A stretch of 64,000 nt of DNA from Rivibacter sp049446155 (GTDB lineage: Bacteria > Pseudomonadota > Gammaproteobacteria > Burkholderiales > Burkholderiaceae_C), in the NCBI RefSeq assembly GCF_049446155.1, contig NZ_JBMSEE010000005.1:1-64000 (forward strand). The letters are read 5' to 3'. The translations under genes were made by a program, and so were the position numbers. The notes under the pieces are model-generated. The model saw only the letters and a list, made by a program, of their open reading frames with translations. It made no database searches and was not told where the DNA came from. Of the stretch, positions 1 through 7,826 are shown piece by piece. The first letter of the stretch is position 1. Each line of letters begins with the position of its first letter.

Positions 1-11
1 GGCATGCTTAT

Positions 12-94
12 GGGTGTTCATCCGGGTCGGCTCTTTGGGTTGGATTGAGGTTTGGCGACTTCCAGTCTCTCAAACCCCATCCGGATGAACACCC
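12..94. repeat. 14-bp inverted repeat downstream of the yejF-like gene
   Basis: A perfect 14-bp inverted repeat (GGGTGTTCATCCGG at 12-25, its complement at 81-94) encloses 55 bases. A second, smaller pair (GGTTTG at 49-54, CAAACC at 71-76) nests inside it. The right arm also contains the 10-bp palindrome CATCCGGATG at 78-87. It lies just past the stop of the yejF-like gene, so it could be a transcript-end structure, but there is no T-run. It could also be one end of an intergenic repeat family. The left context is cut by the window edge. Confidence 0.5.
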
Positions 95-119
95 GATACA
101 ACCTATTGAAGCTTCACAC

Positions 120-1871
120 CTAGGCGGCCACCGCGCGGCCGTGCCAGCCCTTGGGCACCGCGCCCAGCAGGCGCCGCGTGTAGTCCTCGCGCGGCGATTC
201 GAGCAGCGACTCGATGTGGTTGCGCTCGACCACCGCGCCGTCCTTCATCACCAGCACCTCGTCGGCGATGAAGCGCACCACCGCCAGGTCGTGGCTGATG
301 AAGATGTAGGCCAGCCCCAGCTCGTCCTGCAGGTCCTTGAGCAGGTTGAGCACCTGCGCCTGGACCGAGACGTCGAGCGCGCTGACGGCCTCGTCGAGCA
401 CCAGCACCTCGGGATCGAGCGTCAGGCAGCGCGCGATCGCGATGCGCTGGCGCTGGCCGCCGGAGAACTCGTGCGGGTACTTGCCCCAGGCGCTGGCGTC
501 CAGGCCGACCTTGGCCAGCAGCGCGCGCGCCTTGGCCTCGCGCTCGGCAGCGCCGGCGCCGATGCCGTGGATGGTCATCGGCTCGACCAGGGTCTGGCCG
601 ATCGTGAAGCGCGGGTTCAGCGAGGCATACGGGTTCTGGAACACCACCTGCAGGCGACGCCGCCACGGCTGCCATTGCGACTTGCTCAGCGAGAACAGGT
701 CCTTGACCTGACCGTCGCGGCCGTGGAACAGCGCCTCGCCGTGCATCGGCCCGCCGGCCGGCTCGTGCAGGCGCAACAGCGCCAGGCCGGTGGTGGTCTT
801 GCCGGAGCCGGACTCGCCGACGATGCCCAGCGTGTGGCCGCGGCGCAGCGTGAAGCTCACGTCCTTGACCGCCTCGAAGGGCTTGCGCCCGAACACGCCC
901 GAGCGAAGCCAGAAGCTCTTGCGCAGCGCCTTGACCTCGAGCACGACCGGCGCGGCCGGGTCCTTGGGCTTGGCGACGCGGTCGGCGTTGGCGGCGACCG
1001 TGCCGGTCTGCGCGGCGCCGTTCTGCGCGGCAATATGGTCGTCGATCACCATCAGCCGCGCCGGCGGCTTGTCCAGCGTCGGGCGGCAGGCCAGCAGCGC
1101 ACGCGTGTAGGTGTCTTGCGGCGCCGAGAAGATCGCGCCCACGTCGCCTTGCTCGCGCACCGTGCCGTGGCGCATCACGACCACGCGGTCGGCGATCTCG
1201 CCGACCACGCCGAGGTCGTGGCTGATGAACAGCATGCTCATGCGATGCCGCTCCTTCAGCTTGGCCAGCAGCTCGAGGATCTGGCGCTGGATCGTCACGT
1301 CGAGCGCGGTGGTCGGCTCGTCGGCGATCAAGAGCTTGGGTTCGCAGGCAATCGCCATCGCGATCATCACGCGCTGCTGCTGGCCGCCGGAGAGCTGGTG
1401 CGGGTGGGCGTCGAGGCGGCGCTTCGCATCGGGCAGGCCCACCTCGTTGAGCAGCTCGAGCGCGCGCTCGCGCGCCTGCCTGCGGCTCATGCCCAGGTGC
1501 AGGCGCAGCGGCTCGGCGAGCTGCTCGCCGACCGTGAACACCGGGTTCAGCGAGGTCATCGGATCCTGGAACACGCAGGCGATGTCCTTGCCGCGCAGCT
1601 TCTGCAGCTGCGACAGGTTCGCCGCAAGCAGGTCGCGGCCCTGGAAGGTGATGCCGCCATGCCGCTCGGCGTTGTCGGGCAGCAGGTTGAGGATGGACAT
1701 CGCGGTCACGCTCTTGCCGGAGCCGGATTCGCCGACCAGCGCGACCGTCGTGTTCTCGGGGATCTGGAAGCTCACGCCGGTGTCGCCGCGGCCGACCGCT
1801 TCGCTGTAACTCGCCTTCTCGGCACGGCCGAGGCGAAAGCGCACGCGCAGGTTGTCGATATTCAACAGCAT
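120..1871 (-). CDS. yejF: Peptide ABC transporter ATP-binding protein, double ATPase (YejF-like)
   Basis: This is the cytoplasmic energy-coupling subunit of an oligopeptide/microcin-C-type importer. About 583 residues hold two complete ABC ATPase domains in one chain. The first (roughly 1-265) has Walker A GESGSGKS and signature LSGGQQQR. The second (roughly 305-583) has Walker A GESGSGKT and signature FSGGQRQR. Both carry the C-terminal oligopeptide-type extension (KPPARL, and a similar tail in the second). The fused double ATPase is typical of YejF and GsiA rather than separate OppD/OppF. The start is placed at MLLNID, because the upstream extension overlaps yejE and lacks family similarity. 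It follows the YejE-like permease by 7 bases and ends the yejB-yejE-yejF operon. Confidence 0.92.
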   Translation of the reverse strand: MLLNIDNLRVRFRLGRAEKASYSEAVGRGDTGVSFQIPENTTVALVGESGSGKSVTAMSILNLLPDNAERHGGITFQGRDLLAANLSQLQKLRGKDIACVFQDPMTSLNPVFTVGEQLAEPLRLHLGMSRRQARERALELLNEVGLPDAKRRLDAHPHQLSGGQQQRVMIAMAIACEPKLLIADEPTTALDVTIQRQILELLAKLKERHRMSMLFISHDLGVVGEIADRVVVMRHGTVREQGDVGAIFSAPQDTYTRALLACRPTLDKPPARLMVIDDHIAAQNGAAQTGTVAANADRVAKPKDPAAPVVLEVKALRKSFWLRSGVFGRKPFEAVKDVSFTLRRGHTLGIVGESGSGKTTTGLALLRLHEPAGGPMHGEALFHGRDGQVKDLFSLSKSQWQPWRRRLQVVFQNPYASLNPRFTIGQTLVEPMTIHGIGAGAAEREAKARALLAKVGLDASAWGKYPHEFSGGQRQRIAIARCLTLDPEVLVLDEAVSALDVSVQAQVLNLLKDLQDELGLAYIFISHDLAVVRFIADEVLVMKDGAVVERNHIESLLESPREDYTRRLLGAVPKGWHGRAVAA

Positions 1872-1878
1872 GGCTTGC

Positions 1879-2940
1879 TCACTCCGCTCCGCGCAGCTTG
1901 GGATCGAGCGCGTCGCGCAGCGCATCGGTCATCAACGAGAACGCGGTGACGAACACCGCCATGAACGCGGTCGCCGCCGCGAGCTGCCACCAGTAGCCGA
2001 GGATCAGCTCGCCTTGTGCGTCGGCGAGCATCGTGCCCCACGAGACCTGGTCGACCGAGACGCCCAGGCCCAGGTAGCTCAGGATCACCTCGGCCTTGAT
2101 GAAGCCGACCACGTGGATCGACAGCTGCACCAGGATCACATGGCTCACGTTGGGCAGGATGTGGCGGAACATGCGCGAGGCCGACGACGCGCCGATCGCC
2201 TCGGCCGAGCGCACGTACTCGCGCACCGAGTGCTTAAGGAACTCGGCGCGCACCAGGCGGTAGATGCCGGTCCAGCCGGTCAGGCCCAGGATCAGCACCA
2301 CCGAGCCCACGCCGCGGCCGGTGACCGCCGCGAACGCAAAGATCAGCAGGATGCTCGGGATCGACGTGAAGACGTTGTAGAGCCACTCGAGGAAGTCGCC
2401 CGCCTTGCCGCCGAAGAAGCCGGCCACCGCGCCCAGCAGGGTGCCGATCAGCGTGGCCAGCAGCGCCGCCGAGACGCCGACGATGATCGAGATCTCGGCG
2501 CCCTTGATCGCCTTGGCCAGCACGTCGCGGCCGAGCCGGTCGCCGCCGAAGGGCAGCGTGTCTTGCTTGACCACTTCTTCGGTCGCGTACTTCTTGGCCG
2601 CGGCCTCCCATTCGGCATAGCGCGGCGCGAGCGGGTCGACCGCCGACAGGTCCACCGGCGGACCCTTGGGCGCCTTGACGATGGCGCTTTCCTGCGCCGG
2701 CGCCGGGCCCATGAAGCTGGGCTGCGCGTTCGGCACGCCGATCTCGCGCTGCCAGTCGCGCGCGACGAGGCCCAGCGCCGCGGCGATCACGAGCAGCAGG
2801 AACAGGGCGACGATGCTCGCCGAGACCATGCCGACGCGGTCGGTCCTGAAGCGCCGCCAGGCGGCATGCCAGACGCCTTCGGAGCGCTGGATCGTCTTGT
2901 TCGCGGCCACCGCGGGAGCGTTGGGAAGCACGGCGCTCAT
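1879..2940 (-). CDS. yejE: Peptide ABC transporter permease (YejE-like)
   Basis: Inner-membrane permease of the DppC/OppC type, 353 residues. An N-terminal cytoplasmic stretch and a first membrane helix (about 37-60) precede a long periplasmic segment. The BPD_transp_1 core then has five helices and the EAA loop (EAIGASSASRMFRHILPN). The periplasmic insertion after helix 1 (FMGPAPAQES onward) is a YejE feature. Its ATG overlaps the yejB stop codon in an ATGA arrangement, so the two permeases are probably translationally coupled. It forms the heterodimeric channel with the YejB-like protein. Confidence 0.92.
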   Translation of the reverse strand: MSAVLPNAPAVAANKTIQRSEGVWHAAWRRFRTDRVGMVSASIVALFLLLVIAAALGLVARDWQREIGVPNAQPSFMGPAPAQESAIVKAPKGPPVDLSAVDPLAPRYAEWEAAAKKYATEEVVKQDTLPFGGDRLGRDVLAKAIKGAEISIIVGVSAALLATLIGTLLGAVAGFFGGKAGDFLEWLYNVFTSIPSILLIFAFAAVTGRGVGSVVLILGLTGWTGIYRLVRAEFLKHSVREYVRSAEAIGASSASRMFRHILPNVSHVILVQLSIHVVGFIKAEVILSYLGLGVSVDQVSWGTMLADAQGELILGYWWQLAAATAFMAVFVTAFSLMTDALRDALDPKLRGAE

Positions 2941-3875
2941 TTCAGAACCACCCGCGGATCAACGAGCTTGTAGAGCACGTCGGTGAGCAGGTTGATCACC
3001 ATCGTGAGAACGGCCAGGTAGATCGTCACGGCCTGGATCACCGGGTAGTCGCTGCGGTTGACGGCCAGCAGCACCTCGCGGCCGATGCCGGGGATCGAGA
3101 AGAACACCTCGATCAGGAACGAGCCGACGAAGATGCTCGGCAGCCCGACCGCGATGTTCGTGAGGATGGGGATCAAGGCATTGCGCAGCACGTGCTTGAG
3201 CAGGATCGTGCGCTCGGCCAGGCCCTTGGCGCGCGCGGTGCGCACGTAGTCCTGGCCGATCTCGTCGAGGAAGAAGCTGCGGTACAGGCGCGTCTGCGGC
3301 GCCAGGCTCACCATCGTGGCCAGCAGCACCGGCAGCACCGAGTACACGGTCAGGTTGGTCCAGAAGCTGTCGGTCCAGCCCTGCACCGGGAACCAGCCGA
3401 GCCGGAATGCGAACACGTACTGGCCCGCGATCACGTAGACCAGGAAGCTGATCGACAGCGCCACCGTGGTCAGCACCATGATCGCGCGGTCGGTCAGCGA
3501 GCCGCGCACATAGGCCACCGCGAGCGCGAACGGGATCGCCAGCAGCACCTCGAGCAGGAGGATCGGCACCATCACCGTCAGCGTGGCCGGCAGGCGGGTC
3601 GCGAAGATGTGCGAGACCGACTCGCTCGTGGCCCAGCTGCGGCCCCAGTCGAAGCTCAGGATCTGCTTGACGAAGATCCACAGCTGCTCGATCACCGGCC
3701 GGTCCAGCCCGAGCTGGGCGCGGATCGCCTCGATCTGCTCCGGCGTCGCGTTCTGGCCGCCGAGGATCTCGGCCGGGTCGCCGCCGAAGTACTTGAAGAG
3801 AAAGAACACCAGCAGCACGACCCCGATCAACGTCGGGATCATTTGCCACAGGCGCCGTATCAGGTAGGCCGCCAT
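2937..3875 (-). CDS. yejB: Peptide ABC transporter permease (YejB-like)
   Basis: Inner-membrane permease of the DppB/OppB type. It starts with the family N-terminus MAAYLIRRLWQMIPTLIGVV (first helix), followed by a periplasmic domain with the GGDPAEI and LGLDRPVIEQ segments, then the permease core with the EAA loop (ARAKGLAERTILLKHVLRN). The ATG at MAAYLIRR is preferred because it matches the usual start of the family; an upstream TTG would add nine residues without family similarity. It is the first gene of the minus-strand operon and overlaps yejE by four bases. Three paralogous binding proteins on the opposite strand probably feed this one channel. Confidence 0.9.
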   Translation of the reverse strand: MAAYLIRRLWQMIPTLIGVVLLVFFLFKYFGGDPAEILGGQNATPEQIEAIRAQLGLDRPVIEQLWIFVKQILSFDWGRSWATSESVSHIFATRLPATLTVMVPILLLEVLLAIPFALAVAYVRGSLTDRAIMVLTTVALSISFLVYVIAGQYVFAFRLGWFPVQGWTDSFWTNLTVYSVLPVLLATMVSLAPQTRLYRSFFLDEIGQDYVRTARAKGLAERTILLKHVLRNALIPILTNIAVGLPSIFVGSFLIEVFFSIPGIGREVLLAVNRSDYPVIQAVTIYLAVLTMVINLLTDVLYKLVDPRVVLK

Positions 3876-4180
3876 GCTGTGGGATCGCGGTAATACAAAC
3901 AAAGGCCCGGGCGCTTGTGGCGGCCGGGCGGCTCGAGGATTTCTCGTGAAGGCGCGAGTCTAGGGCTTTCGCAGCCCCATGCCGGTGCGCGTTTCCCCCG
4001 TGACGGCTGGAGCGCGCTCCTTACGGCGACGGCGGGCATGCAACTCGCATGCCGCCGCAGCAAGGCATGGGCGCGCTTCGGGGCCGCTCCCGATGGCGCG
4101 GCGCGGCCGAAGCCCTAGACTTGCCGCCTTTCGGCGCCGGACCCCGGGCGCCGGAGGCTTCCCACGAGGAGTTGTTTGTG
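3876..4180. promoter_or_regulatory. Divergent promoter region between the yejB-like gene and the binding-protein genes
   Basis: This 305-base gap separates the permease operon from the binding-protein operon. The 12-mer AAGCCCTAGACT occurs once on each strand (4110-4121 plus; 3957-3968 minus), pointing towards the respective genes. Each copy contains TAGACT, an acceptable -10 hexamer, and is followed by YGC. I infer twin divergent promoters with the same -10 surroundings. I see no convincing TTGACA at -35, so an activator or an alternative sigma factor is possible. Nothing else in the gap looks coding. Confidence 0.5.
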
Positions 4181-6013
4181 ATGTTCCGACGCGGCCTGCC
4201 GATCCGGGCCCTGCTGCTCGCCGCCGCGCTCGCGGTGCCGGTCCTGCACTGCACCGCCGCCGATGCGCCTGCACAGGACGCGCCGAAGAAGGTCCTGCGC
4301 TACGCGTTTCGCGTCGCCGAGACCGGTTTCGATCCGGCGCAGCTGTCGGACCTGTATTCCGCCACGATCGCCGCGAACATCTTCGACGCGCCGCTGGCGA
4401 TCGAATTCCTGGCCCGCCCGGCGCGCGTGAAGCCCAACACGGCCGCGTCGATGCCGGAGATCTCGCCGGACTTCAAGACCTACACCTTCACGATCCGCCC
4501 CGGCATCTATTTCGCCGACGACCCGGCGTTCAAGGGGCAAAAGCGCGAGCTGGTCGCGGCCGACTACGTGTTCGCGATCAAGCGCCACTACGACCCGCGC
4601 TGGAAGAGCCCCTCGCTGTACCTGCTGGAGAACAACAAGCTGGTCGGCCTGTCGGAGCTGCGGCGCGAGGCGATCGAGAAGAAGAAGCCGTTCGACTACG
4701 AGCGCGAGGTCGAGGGCGCGCGCGTGCTCGACCGCTACCGCTTCCAGATCCGCCTGGCCGAGTCGCAGCCGCGCTTCGAGGAGACCTTGAGCGACCCTGC
4801 GCGCTTCGGCGCGGTCGCGCGCGAAGTCGTCGAGATGTACGGCGACAAGATGATGGAGCACCCGGTGGGCACCGGGCCGTTCCGGCTCGCCGAATGGCGC
4901 CGCGCGTCGAAGATCGTGCTCGAGCGCAACCCGAACTTCCGCGAGGAGTTCTACAACGAGGAAGCGCCGGCCGACGACCCGATCGCGCAGAAGGCCGTCG
5001 CCAGGCTCAAGGGCAAGCGGCTGCCGCTGGTCGACCGCGTCGAGGTCAGCATCATCGAGGAGGACCAGCCGCGCTGGCTGGCCTTCCAGAACCGCGAGCA
5101 CGAGGTCATCGAGGAAGTGCCGGCCGGCTATGCCGACCTGGTGATGCCCAACGGCAAGCTCGCGCCGCACCTGGCCAAGCAGGGCATCGAGATGGTTCGC
5201 TACCTGCGCGCCGACGTGCACACGACCTACTTCGGCATGGAGAACCCCGTCGTCGGCGGCTACACGCCGGAGAAGGTGGCGCTGCGCCGCGCGATCGCGC
5301 TGGCGGTGGACATCGACAAGGAGATCCGCCTGGTGCGCAAGAGCCAGGCGATCCCGGGCCAGGGCCCGATCGCGCCCAACACCTGGGGCTACGACGCGGC
5401 GCTCAGGAGCGAGATGAGCGAGTACAACCTGCCGCGCGCCAAGGCGCTGCTGGACATGTACGGCTATGTCGACCGCGACGGTGACGGCTGGCGCGACCAG
5501 CCCGACGGACAGCCGCTGGTGCTCGAGTACGCGACCGAGCCCGACCAGTACAAGCGCGCGCTCGCCGAGCAATGGCACAAGAACATGGACGCGCTGGGCA
5601 TCAAGATGGTGTTCAAGGTCGGCCAGTGGCCCGAGAACCTCAAGGCCTCGCGCGCCGGCAAGCTGATGATGTGGATCGTCGGCTGGAGCGGCGGGCCCGA
5701 CGGGCAGGCCTTTCTTCAGCTGGGCTACGGACCGAACAAGGGCCAGGCCAACCACGCGCGCTTCGACCTGCCGGCCTACAACGCCGCCTACGAGCGCCAG
5801 AAGGCGCTGCCCAACGGCCCCGAGCGCCAGGCCGCGATGGACGAGGCGCAGCGGCTGATGATCGCCTACATGCCCTACAAGATCCACGTGCATCGCATCT
5901 TCACCGACCTCGCCCAGCCCTGGGTGATCGGCTACCACCGCAACGTCTTCATGCGCGAGTTCTGGAAGTACGTCGACATCGACGCCGAGCAGCAGCGCAG
6001 GCTCGCCAAATGA
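4181..6013 (+). CDS. Extracellular solute-binding protein family 5 (YejA-like), copy 1
   Basis: Periplasmic peptide-binding protein of about 610 residues, the YejA size class. A Sec signal peptide (RRGLPIRALLLAAALAVPVL) precedes the mature protein. Characteristic SBP_bac_5 segments follow: VAETGFDPAQLSDLYS, HPVGTGPFRLAEW and YGYVDRDGDGWRDQPDG; the last holds a DxDxDG calcium-loop-like motif. The ATG at MFRRG is preceded by GAGGAG nine bases upstream. It is the first of three tandem paralogues, and its stop overlaps the next ATG (ATGA). The three share domain order but differ in the binding lobe, so they may present different peptides to the divergently encoded YejBEF-type channel. Confidence 0.88.
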   Translation: MFRRGLPIRALLLAAALAVPVLHCTAADAPAQDAPKKVLRYAFRVAETGFDPAQLSDLYSATIAANIFDAPLAIEFLARPARVKPNTAASMPEISPDFKTYTFTIRPGIYFADDPAFKGQKRELVAADYVFAIKRHYDPRWKSPSLYLLENNKLVGLSELRREAIEKKKPFDYEREVEGARVLDRYRFQIRLAESQPRFEETLSDPARFGAVAREVVEMYGDKMMEHPVGTGPFRLAEWRRASKIVLERNPNFREEFYNEEAPADDPIAQKAVARLKGKRLPLVDRVEVSIIEEDQPRWLAFQNREHEVIEEVPAGYADLVMPNGKLAPHLAKQGIEMVRYLRADVHTTYFGMENPVVGGYTPEKVALRRAIALAVDIDKEIRLVRKSQAIPGQGPIAPNTWGYDAALRSEMSEYNLPRAKALLDMYGYVDRDGDGWRDQPDGQPLVLEYATEPDQYKRALAEQWHKNMDALGIKMVFKVGQWPENLKASRAGKLMMWIVGWSGGPDGQAFLQLGYGPNKGQANHARFDLPAYNAAYERQKALPNGPERQAAMDEAQRLMIAYMPYKIHVHRIFTDLAQPWVIGYHRNVFMREFWKYVDIDAEQQRRLAK

Positions 6014-7821
6014 AGCACATCCTTCTCGCCGCCGCGCTCGCCGCGGGGCTGTCTGCCGCGCCGCTCGCGCGAGCCGCGACCGGGGCCGCCACCGAACCCA
6101 AGGTGCTGCGCGTCGCGCTGCGCGAGGCCGAGACCGGCTTCGATCCGGTGCGCATCTCCGACCTCTATTCGCGCTACGTCACCGCGCACATCTACGAGGC
6201 TCTTTACACCTACGACCCGCTGGCGCGGCCGTTCAAGGTCAAGCCGCTGACCGCCGCGGCGATGCCGGAGCACTCGCCCGACTACAAGGTCTGGACCGTG
6301 CGCATCCAGCCCGGCATCTACTTCCACGACGACCCGGCCTTCAAGGGCGCCAAGCGCGAGCTGGTCGCGCAGGACTTCGTCTACACCTACAAGCGCTACT
6401 TCGACCCGGTCTACAACAGCCCCACCTACAGCCAGCTGCATGAAGAGGGCATGCCAGGCCTGGAGGTGCTGCGCGAGCAGGCGCTCAAGCAGAAGCAGCC
6501 GTTCGATTACGACCGCGAAGTCGAGGATGTGAAGGCGCTTGACCGCTACACGATCCGCTTCACGCTGGCGAAGTCGCGCCCGCGCTTCATCTACACGCTG
6601 GCGGCCTGCGACCTGTTCGGCGCGGTCGCGCGCGAGGTGATCGAGCGCTACGGCGACGACTCGGCCGCCCACCCGGTCGGCACCGGCGCCTACAAGCTCG
6701 GCCCCTGGCGGCGCAGCTCGCTGATCGTGCTGGAGCGCAACCCGGCCTACCGCGAGCGCTTCTACGACGCCGAGCCGGCGCCCGACGACGCCGAAGGCCA
6801 GGCCATCCTCGCCAGGCTCAAGGGCCGGCGCATCCCGATGATCGACCGCGTCGAGCTGCGCCCGATCGAGGAGAGCCAGCCGCGCTGGCTGGCCTTCCTC
6901 AACGGCGAGCTCGACATCGTCGACCCGGTGCCGCCCGACCTGGCCTCCGCCGCGATCCCCGGCGGCAAGCTCGCGCCCAACCTGGCCAAGCGCGGCATCG
7001 TGATGCACAAGGTCGTGAACTCCGACGTCACGGTGTCCTACTTCAACATGGACGACCCGGTGGTCGGCGGCTACGCACCCGAGAAGGTGGCGCTGCGCCG
7101 CGCGATCGTGATGGGCTACGACACCGAGCGCGAGATCGGCATCATCCGCCGCGGCCAGGGCATCGCTGCGCAGACCACGGTGGCGCCGCACACCTACGGC
7201 TACGACCCGGACTTCATCACCGACAACTCGACCTACAGCCCGCCGCGCGCCAAGGCCTTGCTCGACCTCTACGGCTACATCGACCGCGACGGCGACGGCT
7301 GGCGCGACCAGCCCGACGGCTCTGCGCTGGTGCTGCGCATGGCCAGCGAGCCCGACCAGCTCTCGCGCCAGCTCGACGAGCAGTGGCGGCGCGACATGAG
7401 CGCGATCGGCATCCGCATCCAGTTCGAGACCGGCAAGTGGCCCGAGCACATGAAGGCCGCGCGCGCCGGGCGCTCGATGATGTGGCGCCTCGGCCAGAGC
7501 TCGGCCACGCCCGACGGCCAGCAAGGCCTCGCCACCCTGTACGGCCCCGAAAGCGGCAGCGAAAACCTCGCGCGCTTCAGGCTCGACGCCTTCGACGCGC
7601 TCTACCGCCAGAGCGACGCGATGCCCGACGGCCCCGAGCGCCTGGCCGTGATGCGCCAGGCCAACCTGATCGCCACCGCCTACGCGCCCTACAAGTTCCA
7701 CGTGCATCGCATCTATGCCGACCTGACCCAGCCCTGGGTCGTCGGCTACCGCCGGCCGACCTTCTGGCTGGAGCAGTGGATGTACTACGACATCGACACG
7801 CAGCGCCGCCAGGCGCATTGA
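6010..7821 (+). CDS. Extracellular solute-binding protein family 5 (YejA-like), copy 2
   Basis: Second of three consecutive YejA-like periplasmic binding proteins, 603 residues. The signal peptide is KHILLAAALAAGLSAAPLARA with a likely cut after ARA. It keeps the family landmarks: REAETGFDPVRISDLYSRY, HPVGTGAYKLGPW, WLAFLNGELDIVDPVP and YIDRDGDGWRDQPDG. It overlaps copy 1 by four bases and is followed by copy 3 after five bases. It resembles copy 3 more than copy 1 (both have the SRYVTxHIxE and NGELD segments), suggesting that the duplication giving 2 and 3 is the more recent. Confidence 0.88.
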   Translation: MKHILLAAALAAGLSAAPLARAATGAATEPKVLRVALREAETGFDPVRISDLYSRYVTAHIYEALYTYDPLARPFKVKPLTAAAMPEHSPDYKVWTVRIQPGIYFHDDPAFKGAKRELVAQDFVYTYKRYFDPVYNSPTYSQLHEEGMPGLEVLREQALKQKQPFDYDREVEDVKALDRYTIRFTLAKSRPRFIYTLAACDLFGAVAREVIERYGDDSAAHPVGTGAYKLGPWRRSSLIVLERNPAYRERFYDAEPAPDDAEGQAILARLKGRRIPMIDRVELRPIEESQPRWLAFLNGELDIVDPVPPDLASAAIPGGKLAPNLAKRGIVMHKVVNSDVTVSYFNMDDPVVGGYAPEKVALRRAIVMGYDTEREIGIIRRGQGIAAQTTVAPHTYGYDPDFITDNSTYSPPRAKALLDLYGYIDRDGDGWRDQPDGSALVLRMASEPDQLSRQLDEQWRRDMSAIGIRIQFETGKWPEHMKAARAGRSMMWRLGQSSATPDGQQGLATLYGPESGSENLARFRLDAFDALYRQSDAMPDGPERLAVMRQANLIATAYAPYKFHVHRIYADLTQPWVVGYRRPTFWLEQWMYYDIDTQRRQAH

Positions 7822-7826
7822 CGGCC

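Noticed and set aside
45..1949. 634-aa plus-strand open frame opposite the yejF-like gene
   Set aside because: The minus-strand product has two full ABC ATPase domains; the plus-strand frame is a codon-bias shadow.
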